Part shown: positions 1-8,305 of the stretch, one piece after another
Layout of the letters: each line of letters opens with the position of its first letter
How positions within the stretch are numbered: position 1 is the first letter of the stretch
From: Obelidium mucronatum
Taxonomy: Eukaryota; Chytridiomycota; Chytridiomycetes; Chytridiales; Chytriomycetaceae
Direction: 5' to 3'
DNA: 22,141 bases
Assembly (NCBI GenBank): GCA_025765595.1
Contig: JAIVFH010000400.1
Location: 1 to 22,141 of the forward strand
Program-made: the position numbers and the translations under genes
The notes under the pieces: generated by a model
Seen by the model: the letters and a program-made list of their open reading frames with translations, nothing else
Database searches by the model: none
What the model was told of the DNA's origin: nothing

Positions 1-1000
1 TGGGACTCTCTGGACTGCAAAAGTTTACTGCAGCAATTCGAATACTTGCGTATGGTAGGGCTGCAGATTCTGTGGACGAATACTTGCGGATTGGAGAGTC
101 AACTGCCCTTGAGTCCTGGAGCGCTTCTGCCGAGGAGTTGTGGAGCTGTACCGAGAAGAATTCCTTCGACCTCCTACACCTGAAGAGAGGTGCAGAATAA
201 GTGCTGTCAATGCCGCACGTGGCTTCCCTGGCTGTTTGGGATCAATCGATTGCATGCACTGGACTTGGAAAAACTGCCCCGTTGCCTGGCAAGGACAATT
301 CCAAGGAAAGGAAAAGCAACCAACAGTTGCATTGGAGGCCATAGCTACATATGACTTACGATTTTGGCATGCTTACTTTGGAATTCCAGGCAGCAACAAC
401 GATATCAATATTGTTGATCGCTCTCCATTAATGACGGATATCCTCAACAAAGGAACGCTGGAAGTGAATTACGAAGTCGAAAACAAAGATAGAAGCCGTG
501 GATACTACCTTGCAGATGGGATCTATCCATCATGGGCTGTATTTGTTCAAACTATTGCATCGCCAATAGGGGAATCAAACTCCTTTTATGCGAAAATGCA
601 AGAAGCAATCAGGAAAGATGTTGAACGTGCGTTTGGGGTGTTGCAAGCACGGTGGGAAATTTTGAGGAAGCCATCGCATTACTGGAAACAGGATACAATG
701 TGGTACATAATGATGGCGTGCATTATTTTGCACAACATGATTCTGGATGATAAAAACGTTGATTATGGGGAAAGCAAGTTTGGTCTTCCAAATAATGGAG
801 TTGATGTGGAGGTGCATTTACATGGGATTGGAATCCACAACGCACAAGACAACCTTGGAAATCAGCAGAACCGACAATCAGTTGCAGACTATATTAGAAG
901 CATGCTGGATAGAAGAGAACAAGTTAGAGATGTCAAAGCTCATAACGAGCTTCGCAATGACTTGGTGAAACACTTGTGGAAATGGCGGGGAACCAGATAA
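1..1000 (+). pseudogene. PIF/Harbinger transposase (Plant_tran / DDE_Tnp_4 type), 5' partial, frameshifted
   Basis: This would catalyse cut-and-paste movement of its element through an RNase H-fold DDE nuclease. The DDE blocks are visible: GSIDCMHW (first Asp), PGSNNDINIVDRSPL (second Asp) and RKDVERAFGVLQARW (Glu), with the family signatures YYLADGIYP and ACIILHNMI between and after them. The N-terminal part reads in frame 3 from the window edge (LQKFTAAIRILAYG, then VDEYLRIGESTALES). At about 113-116 the frame moves by one base into the main frame, which continues (LERFCRGVVELYREEF) to the stop at 998-1000. A one-base indel is the simplest explanation. The GTG at 140 is not a real start; the true start lies off the window. 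The DDE core itself is uninterrupted. Confidence 0.88.
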
Positions 1001-1020
1001 AAAAATAAATCTACAACAAA

Positions 1021-1035
1021 ATAAATCATTTTATT

Positions 1036-1063
<28 letters not shown>
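1021..1063. repeat. (TTA)n-type AT-rich run between the convergent genes
   Basis: A simple TTATTA repeat fills the 92-bp gap between the transposase stop and the Myb-like gene stop. It probably overlaps both 3' ends and their polyadenylation signals; AAAATAAATC is seen at 1018. Confidence 0.7.
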
Positions 1064-1066
<3 letters not shown>

Positions 1067-1092
1067 TTAAAAGTGGAAGGCGTTTTTTTTAA

Positions 1093-1940
1093 TTATTCTC
1101 CTCCAATTTCATTTTCGTTGCGATCGCTGTCACCTCCCATCTCCCTTTCAATTCTCTCCATCACCTTTCTACGTTTGAGGGCCAGGAGTTGTTTGCCCAT
1201 TGCATTTAACCCTTGCTCATATTCGTTAGAAAAGAGTTTCATATCTCTTTCCTCTTGCATATGTTCATTTCGCTCCTTTGCCATCAGCATTAACTTCTTC
1301 TGGCTCTCTGCAAGAGACATATGCGAATTTGCTAATGCTTGAAGTGCTTCCACTTTCTTGATTTCGTTGCTAGACTCGGTAAGAGCTCTTTTTGCTGACT
1401 TGTTCTTCCTGGAGCTGGAGTCACTGGATCTGACTGTGGATTATCTATCTGATGCGAAACTGTAGCTGGAGTAGCTGGTATGGGAGTAGCTGGTGCTGGT
1501 GGGTTCCTTGCACATGGCCTCTTTGGTTCGTTGGCTGACACCCATTTTGGCAGGTCCTTCAACACTTCCCACACTGGCTTCACTCGGTCGTATTTCATCT
1601 TGTTCGAAAATGGCTCCTTTTCCCATGCCTCTTTTAATGCATTCTCGTAGTCTTGGTCAGTCCAGCCGCTGTGGTCAATTGAGAACACAAAGGCATGTAC
1701 TCCCACATATTTACTTGCATTTGCGTTTAACTTGTTGTATCTTTGCCTTAGAGCATTCGGATTTGATCTAGCAGTGCCAGGGATTTGTACTCTGAATGCT
1801 GCAAACAGCTTCTTGTCCCATTGGGAACTGGTTTGACTTGTGCCTACAACTGCATCTTGACTTGCAGCACTGTAAGCCTTTGCAATGGCTATGTCTTCAT
1901 CAACGGAGTAGTTTTCAGTTCCTGGAGTTTTGGGTGGCAT
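1093..1940 (-). pseudogene. Myb/SANT-like DNA-binding protein of the Harbinger element, frameshifted
   Basis: This is the second Harbinger gene, a trihelix/SANT-like protein that in this superfamily binds element ends and helps the transposase. The start ATG is at 1940 (MPPKTPGTENYSVDEDIAIA). The SANT-like region covers residues 10-80, with conserved Trp and basic positions (SSQWDKKLF, NALRQRYNKLNAN). A PKW block follows at about 135 and then a Pro/Thr/Ala-rich linker. Near 1415-1440 the frame shifts: the original frame stops at 1332, while another frame (SSSRKNKSAKRALTESSNE) continues into a Lys/Glu-rich coiled-coil-like tail ending at 1093. One one-base indel would explain both. A truncated copy of the 5' part is present at 4959-5134. 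Confidence 0.78.
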
Positions 1941-2088
1941 ACGCGTTTTTGGGAGTAGTTGGCCGTTTGAAAGTGGTGTTTCGGGAGCTTCAAAATTTCT
2001 TTTTTTGAAATGTGAAAATAGATTTTTTCAAAACAAAATGTATTTTGAAACTCCGCTGTGACAAACATTTTCAAAAGTGTTTTCAAAC

Positions 2089-2302
2089 TAGAGACATACG
2101 CTCAGTCACTTTGTTTCTTCGCAGTGCAGGTTGCAGCCCAATGGAACCTTGTTTAGGCCAAACGAAGTGAAACCAACTTACTGCCCAGCCTCAACTATTA
2201 AAACTAAACTTATCATCAAAAAGCAAAGAAAATAAAATACAAGTTACTAAATAAAACAAATTTAACAGTTAATAAATAAATAAATAAAAAATAAACATTT
2301 TA
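2089..2302. other. Noncoding DNA beyond the Harbinger truncation point
   Basis: No supported gene. It becomes increasingly A-rich towards the microsatellite that follows. Confidence 0.5.
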
Positions 2303-2364
2303 AAAATTTAAAAAAAAAAAAAAAATAAAAATAAAAATAAAAATAAAAATAAAAATAAAATAAA

Positions 2365-2395
<31 letters not shown>

Positions 2396-2452
2396 TAAAA
2401 ATAAAAATAAAAATAAAATAAAAATAAAAATAAAAATAAAATAAAATATATT
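2303..2452. repeat. A-rich microsatellite, (AAAAAT)n / (AAAAT)n
   Basis: About 150 bp consist almost only of AAAAAT and AAAAT units after a 17-base A run. It is low-complexity DNA and could be the expanded poly-A tail of a lost retroposon, but no reverse transcriptase is adjacent. Confidence 0.9.
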
Positions 2453-2562
2453 AAAAACTAAAAAATAACAAAATAGTAAGAAAAAAAGTAGAAGTGAATT
2501 CCATTTGATTTGGATTGCAAGTACTTTTTGTCAGTTTGTTTTATACTTTTTTTCTTGTTATT

Positions 2563-2662
2563 AACTTGTAATGATTTTTTCCTTGTAATGAGCTTGTAAT
2601 GACTATTTGTTTTAGTAAGGCACTTGTAATGAATATTTTGTCTTGTAATGACCTTGTAATGA
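2563..2662. repeat. Interspersed decamer CTTGTAATGA, about seven copies
   Basis: CTTGTAATGA or close variants recur about seven times within 100 bp at irregular spacing, for example at 2582, 2592 and 2642. This is a decayed minisatellite or a cluster of sites. No gene overlaps it convincingly. Confidence 0.7.
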
Positions 2663-2867
2663 AAGTTGTTTGACAATGAAAAAGGCATGCACCCTTCCAA
2701 AAAAAAGTATAAAAGAAGGAACTTTGCCCTTCCAAAAAAATGCATTCTACTGGTTGATGTCTTCTTTGGCTCAGATGCCAAACCCAGGTTTTACTTTCAT
2801 TAAATTAAAGCTATTACTAAACCAAAATACTTCCAGTTGAATCTACTTGAATACTAGCTGGCAAAAA

Positions 2868-3133
2868 GGGTGCACACTTTTTGCTTGCATTATCACTATA
2901 CATTATCACTGTACATTATACACTATATATTATACTCTATTCCCTATACACTACACACTTCACATTATACACAATACAACACACCTACTATTCTTTATAC
3001 AATACAATGCAGTGTACTGGCAGGTGGAAAGGGTGCACACTTTCTACATGCCATGCATCACTTCATACAATACCCACAATACCGTGCAAGAACAACTCAT
3101 CTCATACATTCTTGCAGAAAGGGTGCACACTTT
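2868..3133. repeat. Three copies of GGGTGCACACTTT
   Basis: Identical GGGTGCACACTTT blocks lie at 2868-2880, 3031-3043 and 3121-3133; the last two share the extension CTAC.TGC. The core GTGCAC is a palindrome, and a related reversed GTGCA/TGCACCC motif occurs near 2687. The intervals hold TATA-rich and ACAC-rich simple sequence. Confidence 0.75.
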
Positions 3134-3153
3134 CTACCTGCTATGTACAAATA

Positions 3154-3341
3154 AATACAATACAATACAATACAATACAATACAATACAATACAATACAA
3201 TACTATACCATAGCTGGTTGGGAGACTGTAGCTGACATACAAATACCATACATACAATTCAATATAATACAATACAATACAATAGAATACAATACAATAG
3301 AATACAATACAAATACAATACAATAGAATACAATACAATAA
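3154..3341. repeat. (AATAC)n microsatellites flanking one arm of a 14-bp inverted repeat
   Basis: Two pentanucleotide AATAC tracts (about 3154-3203 and 3264-3341) surround unique DNA. GGGAGACTGTAGCT at 3220-3233 is repeated in reverse complement at 3350-3363, so the second tract sits between inverted 14-bp arms. Open frames here are translation of the repeat (YNTIQ units) and not genes. Confidence 0.9.
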
Positions 3342-3361
3342 ATTAATAAAGCTACAGTCTC

Positions 3362-3367
<6 letters not shown>

Positions 3368-3398
<31 letters not shown>
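3368..3398. repeat. Poly-C run, 31 bases
   Basis: An uninterrupted run of 31 C follows the inverted-repeat arm at 3350-3363. The length may be unreliable because homopolymers are error-prone in sequencing. Confidence 0.9.
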
Positions 3399-3401
<3 letters not shown>

Positions 3402-3999
3402 CTTCTTAAAAATTCTCTCTTGATTGCTTATGTTATCAACAGATAGTTTTTAGATTTCCCCTTCCTTTTTCTGCTTCTTTGCTCTGTAAAGCTTCATTGC
3501 CATATCTTATATTTTTCCATATTTATTTTTATAATAAAAGTATGTACAACTAATTCCTCTTGGTATTTAATTTGTTGTGCCCCCTGAAATGCATCCAACT
3601 TATTTTCTAACACACTCCCCAGCTTAAATTTCTTTTATTATTCCTCTGAATATGTAAGTGGCTTCAATTTGACCTGTCATGTTACCTGATGGTCATGGGG
3701 CTGGGTTAGAGGTGAGTACAAACTTAACCTAGCCATTATTGACATGTATTACCTAAGTCAATATCCTCTCAAGTCTAGGGCTGTTAGCAAGAAAAAGAGA
3801 ACACATACAGAAAAATTTCTACAAAGTTTTTTTTTTGGCAGTCAAATAGAAATAACAATGGAATAATAATGATTTCTAACATAATTATGTGACTTTTTCC
3901 ATTTGAGTGAAAATTTTGGCAGGAAATTTCAGGATGAAGGCTCAGAAAAATTTTCTGATGGCTTAAACCCCACCAGATGCTCAACGTTTTTGAGATTTG
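3399..3999. other. No gene recognised
   Basis: AT-rich noncoding DNA. The only open frame of note, on the minus strand near 3784-4038, has no recognisable motif. A TAACATGACAGGT-like block near 3672-3687 appears in reverse orientation relative to 4650-4665, hinting at a decayed repeat. Confidence 0.4.
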
Positions 4000-4255
4000 G
4001 AGTCCTAACGGGGATCCTAGTAGGACCCTTAGCCGCATTTGACTAGCTTTCCAACTAGGACTATCAACGCGCTATTAGCGATGGGCTGAAAAAGCTGTTA
4101 GGAGCTGTAAATCCAATTGGAAGCGCATTTGGAGCGTGTCGTTAGGCCTAACGGACAGCCTAGTCCGATTCGGGCCCTAGTCGGACTCCGAATCATTTTC
4201 CGAAAAGGAGTCCGAATAGGGTCTGAGTCGGGAGTGCCGCTTGCTATAGTACGTG
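4000..4255 (+). mobile_element. Degraded KDZ-family miniature element, one end preserved
   Basis: The right end reads GAGTCGGGAGTGCCGCTTGC then TATAGTACGTG, nearly identical to the right end of the element at 12784-13315. The interior has the same CCTAGTAGG and CCGATTCGG type palindromes. The left part is diverged or truncated: I find no CAGCCCGGGG-type end and no matching 8-bp duplication of GGTAACCC, which follows the right end. Confidence 0.7.
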
Positions 4256-4323
4256 GGTAACCCTGGCATGTTAGTATGGGTAACCTTGGCATGTTAGTAT
4301 GGGTAACCCTGGCATGTTAGTAT
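4255..4323. repeat. Three tandem 23-bp repeats
   Basis: GGGTAACC(C/T)TGGCATGTTAGTAT is repeated exactly three times (4255, 4278, 4301) with one base difference. The first unit begins at the last base of the miniature element end, so the flanking target-site DNA lies within the repeat. Confidence 0.92.
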
Positions 4324-4597
4324 GCCAAATCTGTTCAGGTCTTGGGTGGCCAGCATCAGGATTAGGCCATTTTTTACTTCCTCGACTTGTGTTTTTTGTT
4401 TGTTGCAGTAGCCAGGCTCCCTAGTTTGAAATAGTACCCAAAGAACACCCCCCTTTCAATCTTTTCAGCTTTGATCATTCTCCAGACTTTGTTTGTTTTC
4501 ATGTTTGTTTTCATAAAGTTGGGAATCCCCATTGGTTGTAACTTCCAAATGTCAAGAATTCACAAAAATAAAACTCAGGTATAACTTTAAATTAAAT
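4324..4597. other. No gene recognised
   Basis: Noncoding DNA without a supported reading frame or repeat. Confidence 0.4.
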
Positions 4598-4682
4598 TTT
4601 CTAAATATAGAACTACAAGGAATTGCCTTCCAACCCCCTCAAACTCCCCCTTAACATGACAGGTTGACAAGCAACCTGCAAT
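4598..4682. repeat. 85-bp direct repeat, copy 1
   Basis: Nearly identical to 5770-5854, with a few mismatches. It contains the hairpin CAGGTTG-ACAAG-CAACCTG (about 4660-4678). Together the two copies bracket the Harbinger-derived DNA. They could be remnants of a long terminal repeat or of a segmental duplication. Confidence 0.85.
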
Positions 4683-4689
4683 ATTGTCA

Positions 4690-4725
4690 CATTTTGTATT
4701 TTGAAATCCCCTGTTGGAGATGCTC
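4690..4725. mobile_element. Harbinger terminal fragment, reverse orientation
   Basis: Reverse complement of the left end of the derivative at 4781 (GCATCTCCAACAGGGGATTTC, continued into AAAATACAAAATG). It ends in GGAGATGCTC followed by TAA, the expected Harbinger target trinucleotide. Only this terminal arm remains. Confidence 0.8.
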
Positions 4726-4958
4726 TAAAAGATACAATATCATTTGCACTACTTAACACAGGTTAGAAATAAAACTATAAAAGCATCTCCAACAGGGGAT
4801 TTCAAAATACAAAATGTGACATGTCAATATTTGAAAATACTTTTGAAAATGTTTGTCACAGCAGAGTTTCAAAATACATTTGTTTTGAAAAAAATCTATT
4901 TTCTTTTAAAGCTCCCGAAACACCAGTTTCAAATGACCAACTACTCCCAAAAACGCGT

Positions 4959-5134
4959 ATGCCACCCAAAACTCCAGGAACTGAAAACTACTCTGTTGAT
5001 GAGGACACAGCCATTGCAAAGGCTTACAGTGCTGCAAGTCAAGATGCAGTTGTAGGCACAAGTCAAACCAGTTCCTAATGGGACGAGAAGCTGTTTGCAG
5101 CATTCAGAGTACAAATCCCTGGCACTGCTAGTAC
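4959..5134 (+). pseudogene. Myb/SANT-like gene, 5' remnant
   Basis: Begins MPPKTPGTENYSVDEDTAIA, almost identical to the gene at 1940-1093. A CAA to TAA change at 5076-5078 creates a stop within the SANT-like region; beyond it the frame continues WDEKLFAAFRVQIPGTAS until the deletion junction near 5133. This is a nonfunctional fragment inside the deletion derivative. Confidence 0.85.
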
Positions 5135-5373
5135 TGTTCATACAAAGAACCATCCCCAAAGTAGTCCCGGACTAGCGCATCATGGCCAGATTTGAAGTCG
5201 CGGTTTATATTGGGCCGTCTGCCCTCCCTGGAGCCACCATGCACCGTTCCAGGCTTGTCACCAGCAAATTCCGTCATAACAGTTGCAGCGGCAGTCATGG
5301 CTGCCGTCATGATGTCCCAGTTTCTGTCATTGAAGATGCCATCAACGTAATCCAGAGGGTCCAGATACTCCAT
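5128..5373 (-). pseudogene. Harbinger transposase, N-terminal remnant
   Basis: The start ATG is at 5373. Eighty-one residues carry the N-terminal signature of fungal/plant-type Harbinger transposases: GGSREGRRPNINRDFKSGHD followed by LVRDYFGDGSLYEQ. It is cut by the internal deletion before the HTH and DDE regions. It probably shows what the off-window start of the transposase at 1-1000 looks like, because both belong to the same element family and the gene order agrees. Confidence 0.82.
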
Positions 5374-5558
5374 ACTGTCTGAATACCAATTTTAGGAGGT
5401 GACCCTTAAGGGTTTTACCTGAATGCACAGCGACTTACATCAGATTGGTGCAGTTTCAGTTATTTACCAGTATGTTCGTTGAGTTCAAAATACACTTTCA
5501 AATTTTATTTTGAAGCGAAAAAATTGAAAAATGTATTTTCCTGCTGGAGATGCTCTAA

Positions 5559-5769
5559 GCTATACAGATTGAATATTTCAACCCAAAAACTTTATTGTTA
5601 CAAAAGGAGTTTCTGTAATTCAAACGATTTAAACCTGGCTCTCAAAGCTAGGCAATTTTCCTTTAATTGCCAGGGAAGCAACAGCTTGAACGAGTCCATT
5701 TTCTAAAAATAGAACTATTAGAAACCCCCTTCTTAACCCTCAAACCATTTGAACAAAGTAGTAACATCT
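5559..5769. other. No gene recognised between Harbinger derivative and repeat copy 2
   Basis: Noncoding. TTTTCTAAAAATAGAACTA near 5698-5717 resembles the start of the 85-bp repeat, so it may be an older, more decayed copy. Confidence 0.4.
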
Positions 5770-5854
5770 TTTCTATAAATAGAACTACAAGGAATTGGCC
5801 TCCAACCCCCTCAAACTCCCCCTTAACATGACAGGTTGACAAGCAACCTGCAAT
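5770..5854. repeat. 85-bp direct repeat, copy 2
   Basis: Second copy of 4598-4682, with the same CAGGTTG...CAACCTG hairpin (about 5832-5850). It lies about 120 bp upstream of the Gypsy open frame. I could not find a matching copy downstream of the Gypsy element, so it cannot be called its LTR. Confidence 0.85.
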
Positions 5855-5972
5855 TAACAGCATAAAGCTTACTTAGCTCGCCGCAAATCAACAAATACTT
5901 GTGATAGATTGTTTCCAGGTGCTGGAATAACAGGAAACAACCCGTCCTCCCCAAATACACCCCAAACCAAAT

Positions 5973-7450
5973 ATGTTTGCTGTGTCAGGACCTTTGAATG
6001 GTCCAGTTATATCTACTTTCAATCTGTCTGAGTTCGTTGATGATTTGATCGCCACTGAATCCTTCCAAACTCCGGCAACCTTTGATGAAGAGGAAACCTT
6101 TGAGGAAGAAGACTCCGAATATTTAGACTTAAAGCATGAGGCGGAGTTGGAAGCACTTTTCGTCACAAGCGAAGATAGTGAACTCATCAAAACCTACTGG
6201 CGGGAACATGCGAATGCTTTCAGAACAACGGCCGAACTTGAGGATCTTTTCGAGGAAGATTATAACGCAACTTTAAGTCCTGCAGTTGAGATTGGGGAAT
6301 TTAGCCTCACGGCTCTAGCAACACCCTCGGTTTCAACAGACTTTTACATCCCAGAGAGAGCGGGTTCTCTCTGTGCAGGCACTCTTCCTCAGGCGAGTCT
6401 TTCCCTTTCATTAAATAGTCCTCAGATTACTCACCTTGAAAATGCACAAGTCTTGGAGACAACTGAAGCCACGGAACTCTTTGTAAATCAGCGACAGTTA
6501 TTTACCATACCTGAGGAAGATATTTTAAGCGACAAAAGTCCTGCAGGTGGTATTGGGGAATTTGGCAGCAACGCCCTAGCAACACCCTCAGTCCCACCGG
6601 GTCTTTGTACCCCAGAGAGAGCGGGTTCTCTCTGTGCAGGCATCCTTCCTCAGGCGAGTGTTTCTATTGAATCCCAAAGTGATGACTTAGTTACTCACCC
6701 ACATTCTGAAGGGACTGCTCATCTGCTTCAAGAGGAAGTAAATACGTCCTTTACACATGAAATTCAAGTACTACCCATTCAAAAGTTCTATGATTCGAAC
6801 CTCAAACGAATCAATATCAATGCAAAGCTGAAGTTGGACAAATCACAGGAGGTTATTGGTATTGCAGCAATTCGAGGAGACGAGTTGTATGCCAAAGCGT
6901 CGAAAGCCAGTACACAAGAAGCTTTTTCAATTGTGGAACAATACATTGGTAGGCATGAACTCTCAATTGAAGAGACTGCTATTCTGGATTGTGCGTTCAT
7001 GAATTTTGTGTCTGAGACTGAAGGTTTGGACTTTGATGTCAAGGATTTTACGGGAGCTGTTCCTGCAAGCGCCGAGTGTTTTACGAAAGCAAAGACAGTA
7101 GACAAGAAAGTTGGACCCGTAGCAACCCGACTCCCTGATTCAGTGCAACCGGAGAAATGGAGATCGGAGCTTGAGAATTTGAATCCGCCGCCTCCTATTC
7201 TCCCAACAGAAGTTCGAAGGCTTACCCCGGAACGGCTTGATGGACTTTTCAAACACACACGCAAAACCGCTCCGGGGTTTATTACTGAAGATGAAATTGC
7301 TTATTGCAAGGAGAGAATCCGACCTTATGATAAGGCTTTTTCCTTTGACTTGTCTGAGCGCAGCCGCTTGAAAGACGGTCTATTTGAACCAGTGAGAATC
7401 AATACTGTACCACACATACCTTGGAAAGTTCGAGGCAGACCAGTACCCCT
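5973..7450 (+). pseudogene. Gypsy polyprotein, N-terminal region up to the start of RT
   Basis: The start ATG at 5973 is the first in frame. Residues 15-110 are strongly acidic (EEETFEEEDSEYLDL). Residues about 102-145 and 189-232 are two copies of one unit (P.RAGSLCAG.LPQAS). From residue 370 the sequence fits the pre-RT region of this Gypsy family: VDKKVGPVATRLPD, LTPERLDGLF, then NTVPHIPWKVRGRPVPLP leading into RT. At about 7445-7455 the frame shifts by one base; the nominal frame stops at 7547 and RT continues in the other frame. No gag CCHC knuckle or clear DTG/DSG protease motif is visible, so those parts may lie upstream or be lost. Confidence 0.72.
6276..6665 (+). repeat. 129-bp coding duplication in the Gypsy N-terminal region
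   Basis: 6276-6404 and 6537-6665 are near copies 261 bp (87 codons) apart. Both encode an LATPSV...PERAGSLCAG.LPQAS block. The spacing keeps the frame. Confidence 0.88.
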
Positions 7451-7451
7451 G

Positions 7452-8305
7452 CCCATTACCACAAACTCCTGGAATTTCTACGTGAGAAATTGGAAAAAGG
7501 GATTATGGAGCCATGTATTGGCGCTTACGCCTCTCCGTGGTTTGTAGTAGCGAAGAAAGATGGTGGAATCAGATTTATTCAGGACCTTCAGCTTCTAAAC
7601 AAGGCGGGATACAAAATCTATACTGCAATGGATTGCATTAGTTTCTTTGATCAGATTCCAGTAGACAAGCGCGACAGAGACTTAACTGCCATTCGAACTC
7701 CTATTGGACTGATGAGGATCACAGGTCTCCCTCAAGGGTGGACTAACTCTCCTTCAAATGCACAGAGGGTTTCTGGCATGATATTCCAGAAAGAAGGCGA
7801 AGTGGAAGTATTTGTTGACGATTTATTAGTATTCTCAGGGAAACCACCCGACTTGAATTATTCCACATCTTTTCCATTGGTTCGAAATTTCATTATAGAA
7901 CATATGGATAAACTCGAAACTGTGTTCAAGAAGTTAATTACCACTGGACTTACTGTACATGGGACCAAGAATCAATTCTGTGTTCCTCGGATTCTTTCAC
8001 TTGGAGTTATACTTTCAGAACATGGTCGCGAACCTAACCCGAAGAAAGTGGACGCTATTGATAAGTGGCCTCAGCCGTCAAATTTAAAGGAACTCCGGTC
8101 CTTTGTTCAAACAGTCGCAACTTGGCGAAGTTGGATCAAAGCGTTCTCAGTACGAGCGTACCCTTTATTCTATCTGTATCAAAAGGGACAACCCTGGGTC
8201 TGGAAGGAGCCGCAAGTTACAGCATTTGAGGATTTGAAACAAGCGTTGAAGTCTTATCCAATTCGTCGAAATTTAGATACATCAGACTTAGCCCATTTTA
8301 TCAGT
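7452..8305 (+). pseudogene. Gypsy reverse transcriptase segment
   Basis: RNA-directed DNA polymerase. Visible blocks in order are: HYHKLLEFLREKLEKGIMEP, SPWFVVAKKDGGIRFIQDLQ, YTAMDCISFFDQIPV (first catalytic Asp), LPQGWTNSPSNAQR, EVFVDDLLVF (FVDD, equivalent to the YxDD box) and the connection PNPKKVDAIDKWPQPSNLKE. Between LQLLNK and AGYKIYTAMD, a stretch of about 20 residues usually present in this family appears missing, which suggests an in-frame deletion. The frame ends at a TGA (8306-8308), with RNase H in the next frame. Confidence 0.9.

Larger units (their letters stand above)
1..2088. mobile_element. PIF/Harbinger DNA transposon, right-hand part, 3' terminus lost
   Basis: The two genes typical of a Harbinger element lie convergently: a DDE transposase on + (to 1000) and a Myb/SANT-like protein on - (1940 down to 1093). 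The left end is outside the window. The noncoding DNA upstream of the Myb-like gene (1941-2088) matches the left arm of the short derivative at 4781-5555, but homology stops near 2088. The terminal repeat containing GCATCTCC, present in the derivative, is missing here, so this copy is truncated at its right end. Both genes are frameshifted, so the copy is probably dead. The assignment rests on protein motifs and on the internal match to 4781-5555. Confidence 0.8.
4781..5555. mobile_element. Internally deleted Harbinger derivative, 775 bp, TSD TAA
   Basis: The ends are AAGCATCTCCAACAGG on the left and CCTGCTGGAGATGCTC on the right, imperfect inverted repeats, flanked by TAA at 4778-4780 and 5556-5558. 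That TSD fits PIF/Harbinger (TWA). Inside, the 5' part of the Myb-like gene (+) is fused near 5133 to the 5' part of the transposase gene (-). The whole middle of the element is missing, as in classic deletion derivatives that give rise to MITEs. Confidence 0.85.

Noticed and set aside
2847..3326. Open frames over the AATAC tracts on both strands
   Set aside because: They are translations of a pentanucleotide repeat (YNTIQ / YCIVL), with no codon or domain signal.
3784..4038. 84-residue minus-strand open frame
   Set aside because: No motif, AT-biased composition, and it overlaps the degraded miniature element.
4598..5854. 85-bp repeats as LTRs of the Gypsy element
   Set aside because: Both copies lie upstream of the Gypsy coding region and none was found downstream near 12143-12442.
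6788..7264. 158-residue minus-strand open frame inside the Gypsy gene
   Set aside because: Shadow of the plus-strand coding sequence; Ser-rich and without motifs.
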